Shown piece by piece: positions 1-8,029 of a DNA stretch of 64,000 nt. The notes below the pieces were generated by a model. It made no database searches. It was given only the letters and a program-made list of their open reading frames with translations, and was not told where the DNA came from. The DNA is from Rubricoccus sp963708165 (GTDB lineage Bacteria > Bacteroidota > Rhodothermia > Rhodothermales > Rubricoccaceae), in the NCBI GenBank assembly GCA_963708165.1, contig OY970187.1, positions 3,596,001 through 3,660,000 of the forward strand, given 5' to 3'. Position 1 is the stretch's first letter, and each line of letters starts with the position of its first letter. Both the position numbers and the translations under genes were made by a program.

Positions 1-7
1 GACCTCC

Positions 8-2380
8 ATGCGACGTTTGTGTCTCCTCGCGCTCTTGAGCGCCCTCGCGCCTCTGGCGACCGCCCAGAGCTCTCCCGTCGAGGACCTCGTGGACCGAGGC
101 GTTGCGGCCTACCGGGAAGGCCGCGTGGTGGAGGCGATTCGCCTGCTGGAGCAGGCGACGGACTCGCCAGAGGCGGATGCGGAGGCGTTCTACCGGCTCG
201 GGATCGCGCTGCAGGCCCCGTCGCCCGAGCAGGACATCAAGGGCGCGCGTCGTGCGGTGCAGCGCGCGGTCGAGCTCGCGCCCACCAACACGGAGTACCT
301 GACCGCCGAACTCGAAGCGCTGCGCGGGGACGCAGGCAACTTCTTAATCGAGATCCTTCGCGCGCGGGAGCGCAGAAAGATCGCCGACCGGTTGCTGAGC
401 TTGGATTCCACCAACGCGTTCGCGCACGAGGAGCTGGCGCTGTTGCACATCGCGGAGTACTACCGTTACCGCAACGCCGTCTGGACGAGCGGCGCCGGGT
501 TCGACCCGGTGGAAGCCTTTGTCTCGGACGAGGAAAAGCGGCTCACAGATAAAGTGGAAATCGAAGTCTCGGCTGGTGGCGAGGGGTTCGAAGATCCCGG
601 GTTGGAGGCGCGGGGTGTGGTCGAAACCGAAAGCCAGGGCTTCCGCGAGGCCGCCTCGGGCGACTTTGCCGCCTCGCGCGGCAACCAGTTCGACACCGGC
701 CTGATCCGCAGCCTGGGCTCAGGCACCTTCACCGAGCGCGCCGACCGCGCGTCGGATCTCGCCAGAGGCCACCTGCGCCAGGCGCTCGAAAGCGACCCCC
801 GCCGCCGCTCGCTCTACGAGCACGTGATGCGGCTCTCGTCTCTGAGCGGCGACTGGCAGACCGCGAGCGCGCCTCTGGCGGAGATGTTCGTCCACTTTCC
901 GGACGACCCGGAGATGTGGCTGTACCTCGGCCTGATGAACCACCGCGTGGGAGAGTGGGAAGCCGCGGCAGCGGCCTTCCGCAACGGGCTCGACCGCATG
1001 GAGGACGCGGAGCGCGAGGTCTTCGAAGACCTCACCTACGTGCTCTCGCCCAACGACGTGGACGAGTACCGCGCCTCGCCAGAGGTGTACGCCGCCAAGT
1101 TCTGGAGCGCTCGCGACCCGCGTTTCCTCAATCCGTTCAACGAGCGCCGCCTTGAGCACTACGCGCGGCTGGTGACGGCAGACCTGCTCTACAAGTCGAG
1201 AGACCTCGACCTGCCCGGCTGGAGAACCGAGCGCGGCGAGATCCACGTCCGCTACGGCGTGCCGCGAGAGGACCTGATCGTCGAGGGCGACCTGGGCGTC
1301 GTCCTGGAGCGCTACACAGACCGCGTGGACGCGTTCAACTCGCCCGAGATGTTTGGCCTCGCCAACCGCTTCAACATCTGGGACTATGGCGACCAGCAGT
1401 TCGTCTTCGAAGACCCCAACCGCAACGGCGAGTACACGCTGTACTCCCCACCGGCCGATCTCTTCGGCCTCACGTCGGTGCGCGGCATCGAGAGCATGGA
1501 CTACGTGCTGCGCGCCCGCAGCGCCTTCCGCACCACGCCCGAGCGCTACGAGTACAAAGTGCCTGGCCGCGAGGTCTACATCCCGGCGCTCGTGAGCGCC
1601 TTCCGCCAGGACGGCCCCGAAGCCGACGTGTACATCCACTACGGCGTGCCTCTGGCGCCAGAGGCCTCGGGCCGGGACGGCACCATCCCGGCGACGATCA
1701 AGACCGGCGCGTTCCTCGTCGGCGCTGACAACTCGTTGCTGGTAGAGCGGCGCAAAACGCTGTTCGGCCTGCGCACCGATCAGGTGGTGCCGTACAAAGA
1801 GGTGAGCCTGTGGGTCGCAAGCGAGCGCATCGGCGCGCGCCCCGGCCCGCACGACGTATCGGTCGAGTTCGAGACCGCCGATGGATCTGCCTCTGGCGTA
1901 CACCGCGAGTCGGTCGAGATCCCAGACTTCTCGGGCACCGAACTCATGCTGTCCAGCCTCATGCTCGCCATTCAGGTGGAAGAAGGCGTAGCGGCAGGAC
2001 CGGGGCGCATCCAGCGGGGTGACTTCGCGATCCAGCCCGCGCCGTGGGGCGTCTACACCGTCGGCGATCCCATCGCGGTGTACTTCGAGGTCTACAACCT
2101 GGGGCTGGAGGGCGGCCAGAGCGGCTACGATGTGGAAGCTCGGCTTATTCCCAAGGACCGCTCGCGAGGCCTGGCGCGTCTGGCGAAGCGCATCTTCGGG
2201 GGCCGCGCCAGAGGCGTGTCGACCTCGTTTCCCGCCCAAGGCACGAACGCCGACGACGGCCAGTACGTGCTGCTCGACGCGACGGGGCAGGAGCCGGGCG
2301 TGTACACGCTCACGCTTCAGATCGAGGACCGCGTGAGCGGGCAACGCGTCGAGCGCGAGGTCGACCTGCTGCTCGAATAG
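8..2380 (+). CDS. GWxTD domain protein with TPR-like N-terminus
   Basis: 790 residues. The N-terminus has a signal peptide ending near LAPLATAQ, so the mature protein is probably exported. Residues about 25-340 are helical and TPR-like (AFYRLGIALQ, PEMWLYLGLMNHRVGEWEAAAAAF). Around residues 375-560 is the GWxTD domain, with the variant signature GWRTERGEIHVRYG. The C-terminal third looks like beta-rich envelope domains. GWxTD proteins are typical of Bacteroidetes, Rhodothermota and related phyla and have no firmly assigned biochemical role. The start lies 7 bp from the window edge, so its promoter is not visible. The stop codon is TAG fused directly to CCTCTGGCG. The repeat word also encodes the signal-peptide PLA and internal ARG and PLAPEASG stretches. 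Confidence 0.9.
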   Translation: MRRLCLLALLSALAPLATAQSSPVEDLVDRGVAAYREGRVVEAIRLLEQATDSPEADAEAFYRLGIALQAPSPEQDIKGARRAVQRAVELAPTNTEYLTAELEALRGDAGNFLIEILRARERRKIADRLLSLDSTNAFAHEELALLHIAEYYRYRNAVWTSGAGFDPVEAFVSDEEKRLTDKVEIEVSAGGEGFEDPGLEARGVVETESQGFREAASGDFAASRGNQFDTGLIRSLGSGTFTERADRASDLARGHLRQALESDPRRRSLYEHVMRLSSLSGDWQTASAPLAEMFVHFPDDPEMWLYLGLMNHRVGEWEAAAAAFRNGLDRMEDAEREVFEDLTYVLSPNDVDEYRASPEVYAAKFWSARDPRFLNPFNERRLEHYARLVTADLLYKSRDLDLPGWRTERGEIHVRYGVPREDLIVEGDLGVVLERYTDRVDAFNSPEMFGLANRFNIWDYGDQQFVFEDPNRNGEYTLYSPPADLFGLTSVRGIESMDYVLRARSAFRTTPERYEYKVPGREVYIPALVSAFRQDGPEADVYIHYGVPLAPEASGRDGTIPATIKTGAFLVGADNSLLVERRKTLFGLRTDQVVPYKEVSLWVASERIGARPGPHDVSVEFETADGSASGVHRESVEIPDFSGTELMLSSLMLAIQVEEGVAAGPGRIQRGDFAIQPAPWGVYTVGDPIAVYFEVYNLGLEGGQSGYDVEARLIPKDRSRGLARLAKRIFGGRARGVSTSFPAQGTNADDGQYVLLDATGQEPGVYTLTLQIEDRVSGQRVEREVDLLLE

Positions 2381-2396
2381 CCTCTGGCGGTGACGC

Positions 2397-3290
2397 CTAG
2401 CTAACCTCTGGCGCCAGAGGCGGCTCGCCTGACGCGCCAGAGGCCTGGGGGATCTCGCGCATGATGCCACAGCCGCAGCGCTTGCAGAAGCGCGCGTCGG
2501 CATCGTGGTCCTCGAGTCCGCACGTGGGGCACTCTTTGAGACGCCGGGCCGCCGCAGCGCGCTCACGCTCCTGCACCAAGCCTGCGGTGACAATGCCCGT
2601 CGGTACGGCGATGATGCCGTAGCCCATGATCATGATGACCAGCGCGAGGCTTTTGCCCAGCGGCGTCACCGGCGAGATGTCTCCGTATCCGACGGTCGAG
2701 AGCGTGACGACGGCCCAGTAGACGCTTTGAGGGATCGAGGTGAAGCCGTTCTCGGCGCCTTCGATCACGTACATCATCGAGCCCATCACGGTCACGAGCG
2801 TCAGCACGACGAAGATGAAGACCAGGATTTTGCGCTTGCTCGCGGCCAGCCCCCGGCCCAGCGACTCGGCCTCGTCGATGTAGTGCGCGAGCTTGAGCAC
2901 GCGGAAGATGCGCAGCACGCGCAGAACGCGCACCACGAGCAGCGCCTGTGCCCCCGCGATGAACAGACTGAGGTAGGTCGGGATGACCGAGAGCAGATCG
3001 ACGATGCCGAAAAAGCTCAGCGCGTAGTGCCGCTTGCGCTCCACCAACCACAGCCGGAGCAGATACTCGGCTGTGAACAGGATCGTGAACACCCATTCGA
3101 GAATGCGGAGCAGCCGCGGCACCTGTGCCTGGATCGACGCCACGCTTTCGAGCATCACCACCACGACGCTCGCGATGATGGCCACGATGAGCAACATGTC
3201 GAACGTCTTCCCCGCCAGGTCCTCGGCGTGGAACACGATATCGTAGAGCCTCTTGCGCAGGCGGCCCGAAGCGGGAGCGGTCTCTTCCAT
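2397..3290 (-). CDS. Voltage-gated-type potassium channel with C-terminal zinc ribbon
   Basis: 297 residues. Several hydrophobic segments precede an S4-like arginine ladder (VVRVLRVLRIFRVLKLAHYI, about residues 120-140). The pore loop TLSTVGYGD is the K+ selectivity filter, followed by an inner helix (SLALVIMIMGYGIIAVPTGI). This is the six-helix Kv/KvAP-type ion transporter plan in the inner membrane. Unusually, the cytosolic tail holds a C-x2-C-x11-C-x2-C zinc ribbon (CPTCGLEDH...FCKRCG). The last residues (SGASGEPPLAPE) are encoded by the genome-wide repeat. The gene converges on the GWxTD gene, with an 18-bp palindrome near its 3' end. Family assignment is firm; the ligand or redox role of the ribbon is unknown. 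Confidence 0.92.
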   Translation of the reverse strand: MEETAPASGRLRKRLYDIVFHAEDLAGKTFDMLLIVAIIASVVVVMLESVASIQAQVPRLLRILEWVFTILFTAEYLLRLWLVERKRHYALSFFGIVDLLSVIPTYLSLFIAGAQALLVVRVLRVLRIFRVLKLAHYIDEAESLGRGLAASKRKILVFIFVVLTLVTVMGSMMYVIEGAENGFTSIPQSVYWAVVTLSTVGYGDISPVTPLGKSLALVIMIMGYGIIAVPTGIVTAGLVQERERAAAARRLKECPTCGLEDHDADARFCKRCGCGIMREIPQASGASGEPPLAPEVS

Positions 3291-3398
3291 GCCGCAACCT
3301 ACCGCCTCTGGCGCGCGCTTATCTGCCCGGCCCGGCCTCTGGCGCCAGAGGCCCGCGTTGAAAGTGAATCAACGTGCAGCGCCTCGAATGTGGTTTCG

Positions 3399-3446
3399 CG
3401 CCAGAGGCTACTCGCGCCAGAGGCTACTCGCGCCAGAGGCTACTCG
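3399..3446. repeat. 16-bp tandem array, 3 copies, over the ftsB stop codon
   Basis: Three head-to-tail copies of CGCCAGAGGCTACTCG. Read on the minus strand each unit is CGAGTAGCCTCTGGCG. The copy nearest the gene supplies the TAG stop of the FtsB-like gene, and because 16 is not a multiple of 3 the three TAGs fall in three different frames. Confidence 0.95.
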
Positions 3447-3742
3447 TCGGTTACGACCCGGTAGACGGTCTCGCCCGGGCGCCGCATGCCGTACTGCTCG
3501 CGCGCCACCTTTTCGACCGTCTCCAGGTCCAGGTCCGCGTCGATGGAGGCCTGCAGGTCTGCGTTTTCGCGGCGCAGCGTTTCGTTCTCGACTTCGATGC
3601 GGCCCAGGTCGCGTGCGTACAACGCGCGGCGCACCAAGCTGTGACTGTCCAGAAACGCCACCCACAAGCCGAGAGCGACCGCGCCTACGATGAGGACACG
3701 GCGGCGGGCATTGGAGCCGAGCAAGCGCTCGCGGATGGACAT
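3440..3742 (-). CDS. ftsB: Septum formation initiator (FtsB/DivIC-like)
   Basis: 100 residues from the chosen start (MSIRERLLG); an upstream in-frame Met at 3793 would add 17 residues. A short cytosolic N-terminus is followed by one membrane helix (VLIVGAVALGLWVAFL), then a coiled coil (IEVENETLRRENADLQASI) and the family tail motif VAREQYGMRRPGETVYRV. Members join the FtsL-FtsQ divisome complex. It stands alone here rather than next to enolase or mur genes. The stop codon lies inside a three-copy repeat array. A GTTCCGG-rich stretch upstream may hold the promoter, but I cannot define it. Confidence 0.88.
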   Translation of the reverse strand: MSIRERLLGSNARRRVLIVGAVALGLWVAFLDSHSLVRRALYARDLGRIEVENETLRRENADLQASIDADLDLETVEKVAREQYGMRRPGETVYRVVTDE

Positions 3743-3854
3743 GGCAGCGGTCGGGGAGTGGCCCAAGGTCCGCCGGAACCGTTTAAAAGGCAAATGTGAG
3801 CCTCTGGCGATACGCAGGCCAACGCCAGAGGCCGGACTGGCCCGCGCGCGGTGT

Positions 3855-4058
3855 TCAGGCCGCTGCCTCGCGGATCTGTCGGATCATCGCGTCCAGGCCG
3901 TTGGAGCGGTTGGGCGAGAGGTGCTCGTCCACACCCGTCTCGTTCAGGAACCACAGGTTGGCTTCAGCGACAGCCTCTGGCGGGAGGCCGCCGAGCGCGC
4001 GAAGACGGGGCGTAGGCGCTGCGTCAAGGCCTCTGGCGCCAGAGGCGTTCTCGAACAT
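3855..4058 (-). CDS. Small hypothetical protein at the end of the egt operon
   Basis: 67 residues, starting MFENASGARG and ending MIRQIREAAA. The start overlaps the egtD stop region (egtD ends at 4073) and is preceded by CTGGAG, so translational coupling to egtD is likely. A longer in-frame reading to 4142 would lie inside egtD and is less likely. The core motif (LPPEAVAEANLWFLNETGVDEHL) is not one I recognise, and no membrane or metal-binding signature is visible. It could be a small partner of ergothioneine synthesis or a chance ORF; operon position is the main support. Confidence 0.5.
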   Translation of the reverse strand: MFENASGARGLDAAPTPRLRALGGLPPEAVAEANLWFLNETGVDEHLSPNRSNGLDAMIRQIREAAA

Positions 4059-4072
4059 CTCCAGTCCGAACA

Positions 4073-5068
4073 CTAGCTCAGCCTGTAGCGCTCGACGGCG
4101 AACCAACCCCTGGCGTCCGTCCAACGGTCGCGGCGGGTCCACCCGGCGTCGGAGGCCAGCGAGGCGAGGTCGTCGGGGCCGTACTTGGTCGAGATCTCGG
4201 TGTGGATCGTCTCGCCTCTGGCGAAGCCGAACGTCTCGCCTGCTACGCTGACCTCGTGATTGGCCTGGCTCACCAGGTGCATCTCGATGCGGCTCTGCGC
4301 GTCGTTCCAGCGCGCGTCGTGGCGCCAGAGGCTGAGGTCGAACGTGCCGCCGAGCTCGCGGTTGATGCGGCGCAGCAGGTTGAGGTTGAACTCGGCCGTG
4401 ACACCGTCGGGATCGTCGTACGCGGGGATGAGCACGTCGAGCGGCTTGCGCTGGTCGGCGCCGATCAACAGGCCGCCGCCTCTGGCGCTGTCAGACATGC
4501 TCTCGCCAGAGGCGCCGCGGGCCACGCGTGCGGCCTGGGCGAGAAAGGCGCGCGCGTCCTCGGGCTCGAAGTTGCCAATCGTGGAGCCGGGGAAAAAGAC
4601 GACGATGTGGTCGTGCGCGGGCAGATCTGGAAGCGTAAACGGCTTCGTGTAATCGGCTGCGACGGGCAGGACCGGCATCGCGGGATAGCGCTCGCGCAGA
4701 CGCTCGGCGGCGTCCTCCAGTGCCGAAGGCGAGATGTCGATGGGCACATACGCCGCGATCTGCTCTTGCAGCGCATCTAGAAGGATGCGCGTTTTGTCGC
4801 TCGACCCGCTCCCGTACTCCACCACGACGGGCCGCGCGCCGATGGCCGCGGCGATGCCACCGATGTTCTCGCGCAAGATGGCACGCTCCGTCTCGGTCGG
4901 GTAATACGCCTCCAGGCGCGTGATCTGGTCGAAAAGCTCCGAGCCTCTGGCGTCGTAGAGGTACTTGCTGGGGAGCGTTTTCTGCCTCTGGTGGAGGCCC
5001 GCAAGAACGTCCGCGCGAAAGGCGTCGGTGAGGAGGTCGGCGCCAGAGGCGGTCACAGAGTGGGGCAT
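4073..5068 (-). CDS. egtD: L-histidine N-alpha-methyltransferase (EgtD)
   Basis: 331 residues, full length for the family. It makes hercynine (N,N,N-trimethylhistidine) from histidine and three SAM, the first step of ergothioneine synthesis. Diagnostic stretches are KYLYDARGSELFDQITRLEAYYPTETE near residues 35-60, the SAM-binding VEYGSGSSDKTRILLDAL and FFPGSTIGNFEP. It lies 3 bp downstream of egtB on the same strand, so the two form an operon. Repeat-encoded ASG/ARG insertions sit in variable loops (GASGESMSDSARGG). Confidence 0.97.
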   Translation of the reverse strand: MPHSVTASGADLLTDAFRADVLAGLHQRQKTLPSKYLYDARGSELFDQITRLEAYYPTETERAILRENIGGIAAAIGARPVVVEYGSGSSDKTRILLDALQEQIAAYVPIDISPSALEDAAERLRERYPAMPVLPVAADYTKPFTLPDLPAHDHIVVFFPGSTIGNFEPEDARAFLAQAARVARGASGESMSDSARGGGLLIGADQRKPLDVLIPAYDDPDGVTAEFNLNLLRRINRELGGTFDLSLWRHDARWNDAQSRIEMHLVSQANHEVSVAGETFGFARGETIHTEISTKYGPDDLASLASDAGWTRRDRWTDARGWFAVERYRLS

Positions 5069-5071
5069 CGG

Positions 5072-6553
5072 TTAGAGGCTTTTCGCCAGCCGGATGCCGG
5101 TGAACTGCCACGTGGCGTCGAGGGGAAAGAAGTTGCGGTAGGTGGGCCGGATATGGCTTTGTGGCGTGGCGACGCTGCCGCCGCGGAGCACCATTTTGTT
5201 GGACATGAACTTGCCGTTGTACTCACCCAAGGCGCCCGGCGCGGCGCGGTAGCCGGGGTAGGGGCGGTAGGCGCTTTCGGTCCACTGCCACACCTCGCCG
5301 AACATCTGCCGCAGGGGCGGCGCAGTGGGCGCGCCGTCGCCTCCAGCCACTGCCTCTGGCGCCAGAGGCGCCGGGGCAGGGTGGAGGCGGCCTGCGTCGA
5401 CGTAGGAGCCGGGCGCGTCGCCGTCGGCGGTGGTGCCGTTCCAAACAGTGCGCGCGGCGACTTCCCACTCGGCCTCGCTGGCGAGTCGTGCGCCGGGCGC
5501 GAAGCCGCTGGCGTCGGCCCATCGCGCGAAGGCGTCGGCTTCGTAAAACGACACGTGCGCCAGAGGCTCGTGCGGGTCGATGGGGCGCATCCCGGCGAGC
5601 GTGAAGTGCTCCCAGGCGTCGGAGTTGGTGCCCGGCGGCTCCCAGTAGAACGGGCACGCCCAGCCGTCGGCCTGCGCCGTGGCCCAGCCTTCGCTGAGCC
5701 AGAGTTCAGCGCGCGAGTAGCCCCCGTCTTCGATAAACGCCATCATCTCGCCCGCCGTCACCAGACGGTCGGCGAGGGCGTACGGCTCCAGGTACACGCG
5801 GTGGCGAGGGCCCTCGTTGTCGAAGTGGAACCGCTCGCGGCTCGTCGCAGCCTCTAGCGAGGCGAGAAATCCCATCTCGCTCACGCCCGCGATCTGCGGC
5901 ACCCACGCCAGAGGCCCGGGATCTGCGGCCTGCTCGGGCGGCCTCTGGCGATAGACGGGGCGCAGCGGGTTGACCGAGAAGACGTACTTGAGGTCGGTCA
6001 GCATCAGCTCCTGGTGCTGCTGCTCGTGGTGCAAGCCGATCTCGATCACGTCGGCGATCTCGGGGTGCGCGAGCTCGTCGAAGTCAGCCAGGAACGACTC
6101 CATCGACGCTGTGACGGCGTGGCGGTAGGCGAAGACCTGCTCCACGGTCGGGCGCGAGAGGTAGCCGCGCTGGGCGCGGCAGTGGCGCTCGCCAGCTTGC
6201 ACGTAGTACGAGTTAAACAGGAACGGGTAGCGCTCGTCGTGCAACTCGTAGCCCTCGGCGTGCTCCGCCAGAACAAAGGTTTCCCAGAACCATGTCGTGT
6301 GCGCCAGATGCCACTTGGTGGGCGACACGTCTTCCATCGCCTGCACCACGTAGTCCTCGGTCGCCAGAGGCTCGCACAGGTGCTCGGTCTGGGCGCGGAC
6401 CGCCGCGAAGCGCTCGGCGAGCGTCGCGCTGGCCTCTGGCGAGAGCGCCTCTGGCGAGAGCGCCTCTGGCGAGGGCGCCTCTGGCGAGGGCGCCTCTGGC
6501 GGAGCCGTGCTCGGGGCTGGAGTATCGGGCTGGATCAGCAGGGACGTTGGCAT
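5072..6553 (-). CDS. egtB: Hercynylcysteine sulfoxide synthase-type EgtB
   Basis: 493 residues. The N-terminal DinB-like half carries the iron-ligand region (KWHLAHTTWFWETF, then IGLHHEQQHQELMLTDLKYV). The C-terminal half is a formylglycine-generating-enzyme-like sulfatase-modifying domain ending VLRGGSVATPQSHIRPTYRNFF. EgtB enzymes couple hercynine to a thiol with O2. The preferred thiol (gamma-glutamylcysteine or cysteine) cannot be read from the sequence, and no egtA, egtC or egtE is visible here. Residues about 15-42 (PPEAPSPEAPSPEALSPEAL pattern) are encoded by an in-frame 15-bp repeat array and are not part of the enzyme core. First gene of the egtB-egtD unit. Confidence 0.95.
   Translation of the reverse strand: MPTSLLIQPDTPAPSTAPPEAPSPEAPSPEALSPEALSPEASATLAERFAAVRAQTEHLCEPLATEDYVVQAMEDVSPTKWHLAHTTWFWETFVLAEHAEGYELHDERYPFLFNSYYVQAGERHCRAQRGYLSRPTVEQVFAYRHAVTASMESFLADFDELAHPEIADVIEIGLHHEQQHQELMLTDLKYVFSVNPLRPVYRQRPPEQAADPGPLAWVPQIAGVSEMGFLASLEAATSRERFHFDNEGPRHRVYLEPYALADRLVTAGEMMAFIEDGGYSRAELWLSEGWATAQADGWACPFYWEPPGTNSDAWEHFTLAGMRPIDPHEPLAHVSFYEADAFARWADASGFAPGARLASEAEWEVAARTVWNGTTADGDAPGSYVDAGRLHPAPAPLAPEAVAGGDGAPTAPPLRQMFGEVWQWTESAYRPYPGYRAAPGALGEYNGKFMSNKMVLRGGSVATPQSHIRPTYRNFFPLDATWQFTGIRLAKSL
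6439..6504. repeat. In-frame 15-bp tandem array inside the egtB N-terminus
   Basis: About five units of CCTCTGGCGAGAGCG or CCTCTGGCGAGGGCG in a row. The 15-bp period keeps the frame and encodes repeated SPEAP/SPEAL on the minus strand. The three intergenic arrays of the same core word in this window use a 16-bp period. Confidence 0.9.
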
Positions 6554-6628
6554 GGGTGGGCAGGTGTTTTGAGCGATACGCGCGGGATGTGCGCGTGATT
6601 CCGCCCCGCGCGTGACCGCCGCCAGAGG

Positions 6629-7885
6629 CTAGCCTGCGACGGTTACGACGCGAACCGTGCCTTCTAGCGTCTTGTGCACCGGGCACAGGTCCGCGATCTC
6701 GAGCAGCCTCTGGCGCTGCGCGTCCGTCAGGTCACCACGGACCGTGACGGTGCGCGTGAGCTGGTCCAGCGTTGCGCCAGAGGCGGTCTCGCACTCGGCG
6801 CAGTCGTCGGCGTGGACCTTGGCGTGCGTGACGGCCACGTCGATAGACTCCAGTGGCAGCTTTTTGCGCGTGGCGTACATGCGCAGCGTCATCGCGGTGC
6901 AGGCGCCGAGTGCGGCGCCGAGGTAGTCGTAGGGCGTCGGCGCGGTCTCGGTGCCGCCGATTCTCGCCGGCTCGTCGGCGTGGAAGACGAAGCCTCTGGC
7001 GCCGAGGTCGGTGCGGAAGCCGCTCGCGCCGAGCTGCGCGGTCACGGTCGGGTCGGCGTAGCCGCCAGAGGCCTCTGGCGCGGTTGCTTTGGGCGCGGTG
7101 CGTTCGCCAGAGGCGTGCGCCAGTCCCAAGTGCCGCTCGGCCCATGCGGCGAGAATGTCCGAGACGAAGTGCGCGTCCTCGCGCTTGGAAAGCAGATGAT
7201 CGGCGCCGTCGAGCGCGACGAAGCTTTTCGGGTGCCGCGCGGCCTCAAAGATGTGCCGCGCCTGCTCGATGCCCACCGTCTGATCGGTCGGGCTGTGCAT
7301 CACGAGCAGCGGCCGGTCCAGGTCGGCGATCCTCTGGCGCATGGTCTCGTGCTTGTCCAGGTCGTCCAGAAACTGCTGGCGGATGCAGAACGGCCGCCCG
7401 CCGATGCTCACTTCGGCCTCGCCAGAGGCGGCGATGTCGGCTTCGTGGTCGAGGAACAGGTGCCGCACGTGATCGGGGTCGCACGGCGCGCCGATCGTCG
7501 CCACGGCACGCACGTCTGGCACGTGGCCTGCTGCGGCGAGAACCGCCGCGCCGCCCAGCGAGTGCCCCACGAGCAGCGACGGCGGCAGGCCTCTGGCGCC
7601 CAAGTGTTGCGCGGCCGAGACCAGATCCGCGACGGTCGAGGAAAAGCTCGTGTCTGCGAAATCGCCTTCGCTCTCACCCAATCCAGTAAAGTCGAACGAG
7701 AGGACCGCGAAGCCGTGCTGGGTCAGGCCTTCGGCCACGCGCCGGACGGCGTGGAGGTCTTTGGAGCACGTAAAGCAGTGCGCGAACAGCGCCGTCGCCA
7801 GAGGCTCGCCCTCGGGCAGCACGAGCCGCGCGGCGAGCGCGTGCCCGTCGGCGTTTTCGATGTGGAAGCGTTCCTGGCGGGGCAT
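6629..7885 (-). CDS. Bifunctional alpha/beta hydrolase-OsmC family protein
   Basis: 418 residues. Residues 1-260 are an alpha/beta hydrolase with an HCFTCSKD oxyanion-region motif, nucleophile elbow GHSLGG, a late Asp (HSPTDQTVG) and His (GADHLL). Residues about 280-418 are an OsmC/Ohr-like domain with YDYLGAALGACTAMTLRMYATRK and the second Cys in ADLCPVHKTL, a thiol peroxidase-type pair. This fusion is a known family; the substrate is not established. The start MPRQERFHIEN was chosen because a possible promoter element (TATGTTGC, 7914-7907) lies 22 bp upstream. The longer minus-strand reading frame is antisense to the M16 gene. The two domains are joined by a repeat-encoded linker (KATAPEASGG). 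The stop is TAG fused to CCTCTGGCG. Confidence 0.93.
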   Translation of the reverse strand: MPRQERFHIENADGHALAARLVLPEGEPLATALFAHCFTCSKDLHAVRRVAEGLTQHGFAVLSFDFTGLGESEGDFADTSFSSTVADLVSAAQHLGARGLPPSLLVGHSLGGAAVLAAAGHVPDVRAVATIGAPCDPDHVRHLFLDHEADIAASGEAEVSIGGRPFCIRQQFLDDLDKHETMRQRIADLDRPLLVMHSPTDQTVGIEQARHIFEAARHPKSFVALDGADHLLSKREDAHFVSDILAAWAERHLGLAHASGERTAPKATAPEASGGYADPTVTAQLGASGFRTDLGARGFVFHADEPARIGGTETAPTPYDYLGAALGACTAMTLRMYATRKKLPLESIDVAVTHAKVHADDCAECETASGATLDQLTRTVTVRGDLTDAQRQRLLEIADLCPVHKTLEGTVRVVTVAG

Positions 7886-7906
7886 GGCGTTGGGCGGTGC
7901 GGGGCG

Positions 7907-7914
7907 GCAACATA
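7907..7914 (-). promoter_or_regulatory. TAnnTTnG-type -7 element for the hydrolase-OsmC gene
   Basis: TATGTTGC on the minus strand, 22 bp before the ATG at 7885. It matches the Bacteroidetes sigma -7 pattern and has a divergent counterpart at 7985. Confidence 0.45.
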
Positions 7915-7984
7915 GGAGACGCGCGAGGCTCGGCGCCGGTGGCGCCAGAGGCCCGAGGCCGCCGTCCCGCCGCCCGCACCGCGC

Positions 7985-7992
7985 TACTTTCA
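7985..7992 (+). promoter_or_regulatory. TAnnTTnG-type -7 element for the M16 peptidase gene
   Basis: TACTTTCA, 38 bp before the ATG at 8030, followed at once by a GCCTCTGGCG half-site in the predicted leader. Confidence 0.4.
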
Positions 7993-8029
7993 GCCTCTGG
8001 CGCTTCCGCCCCCCGACCTCGCCCCTCCG

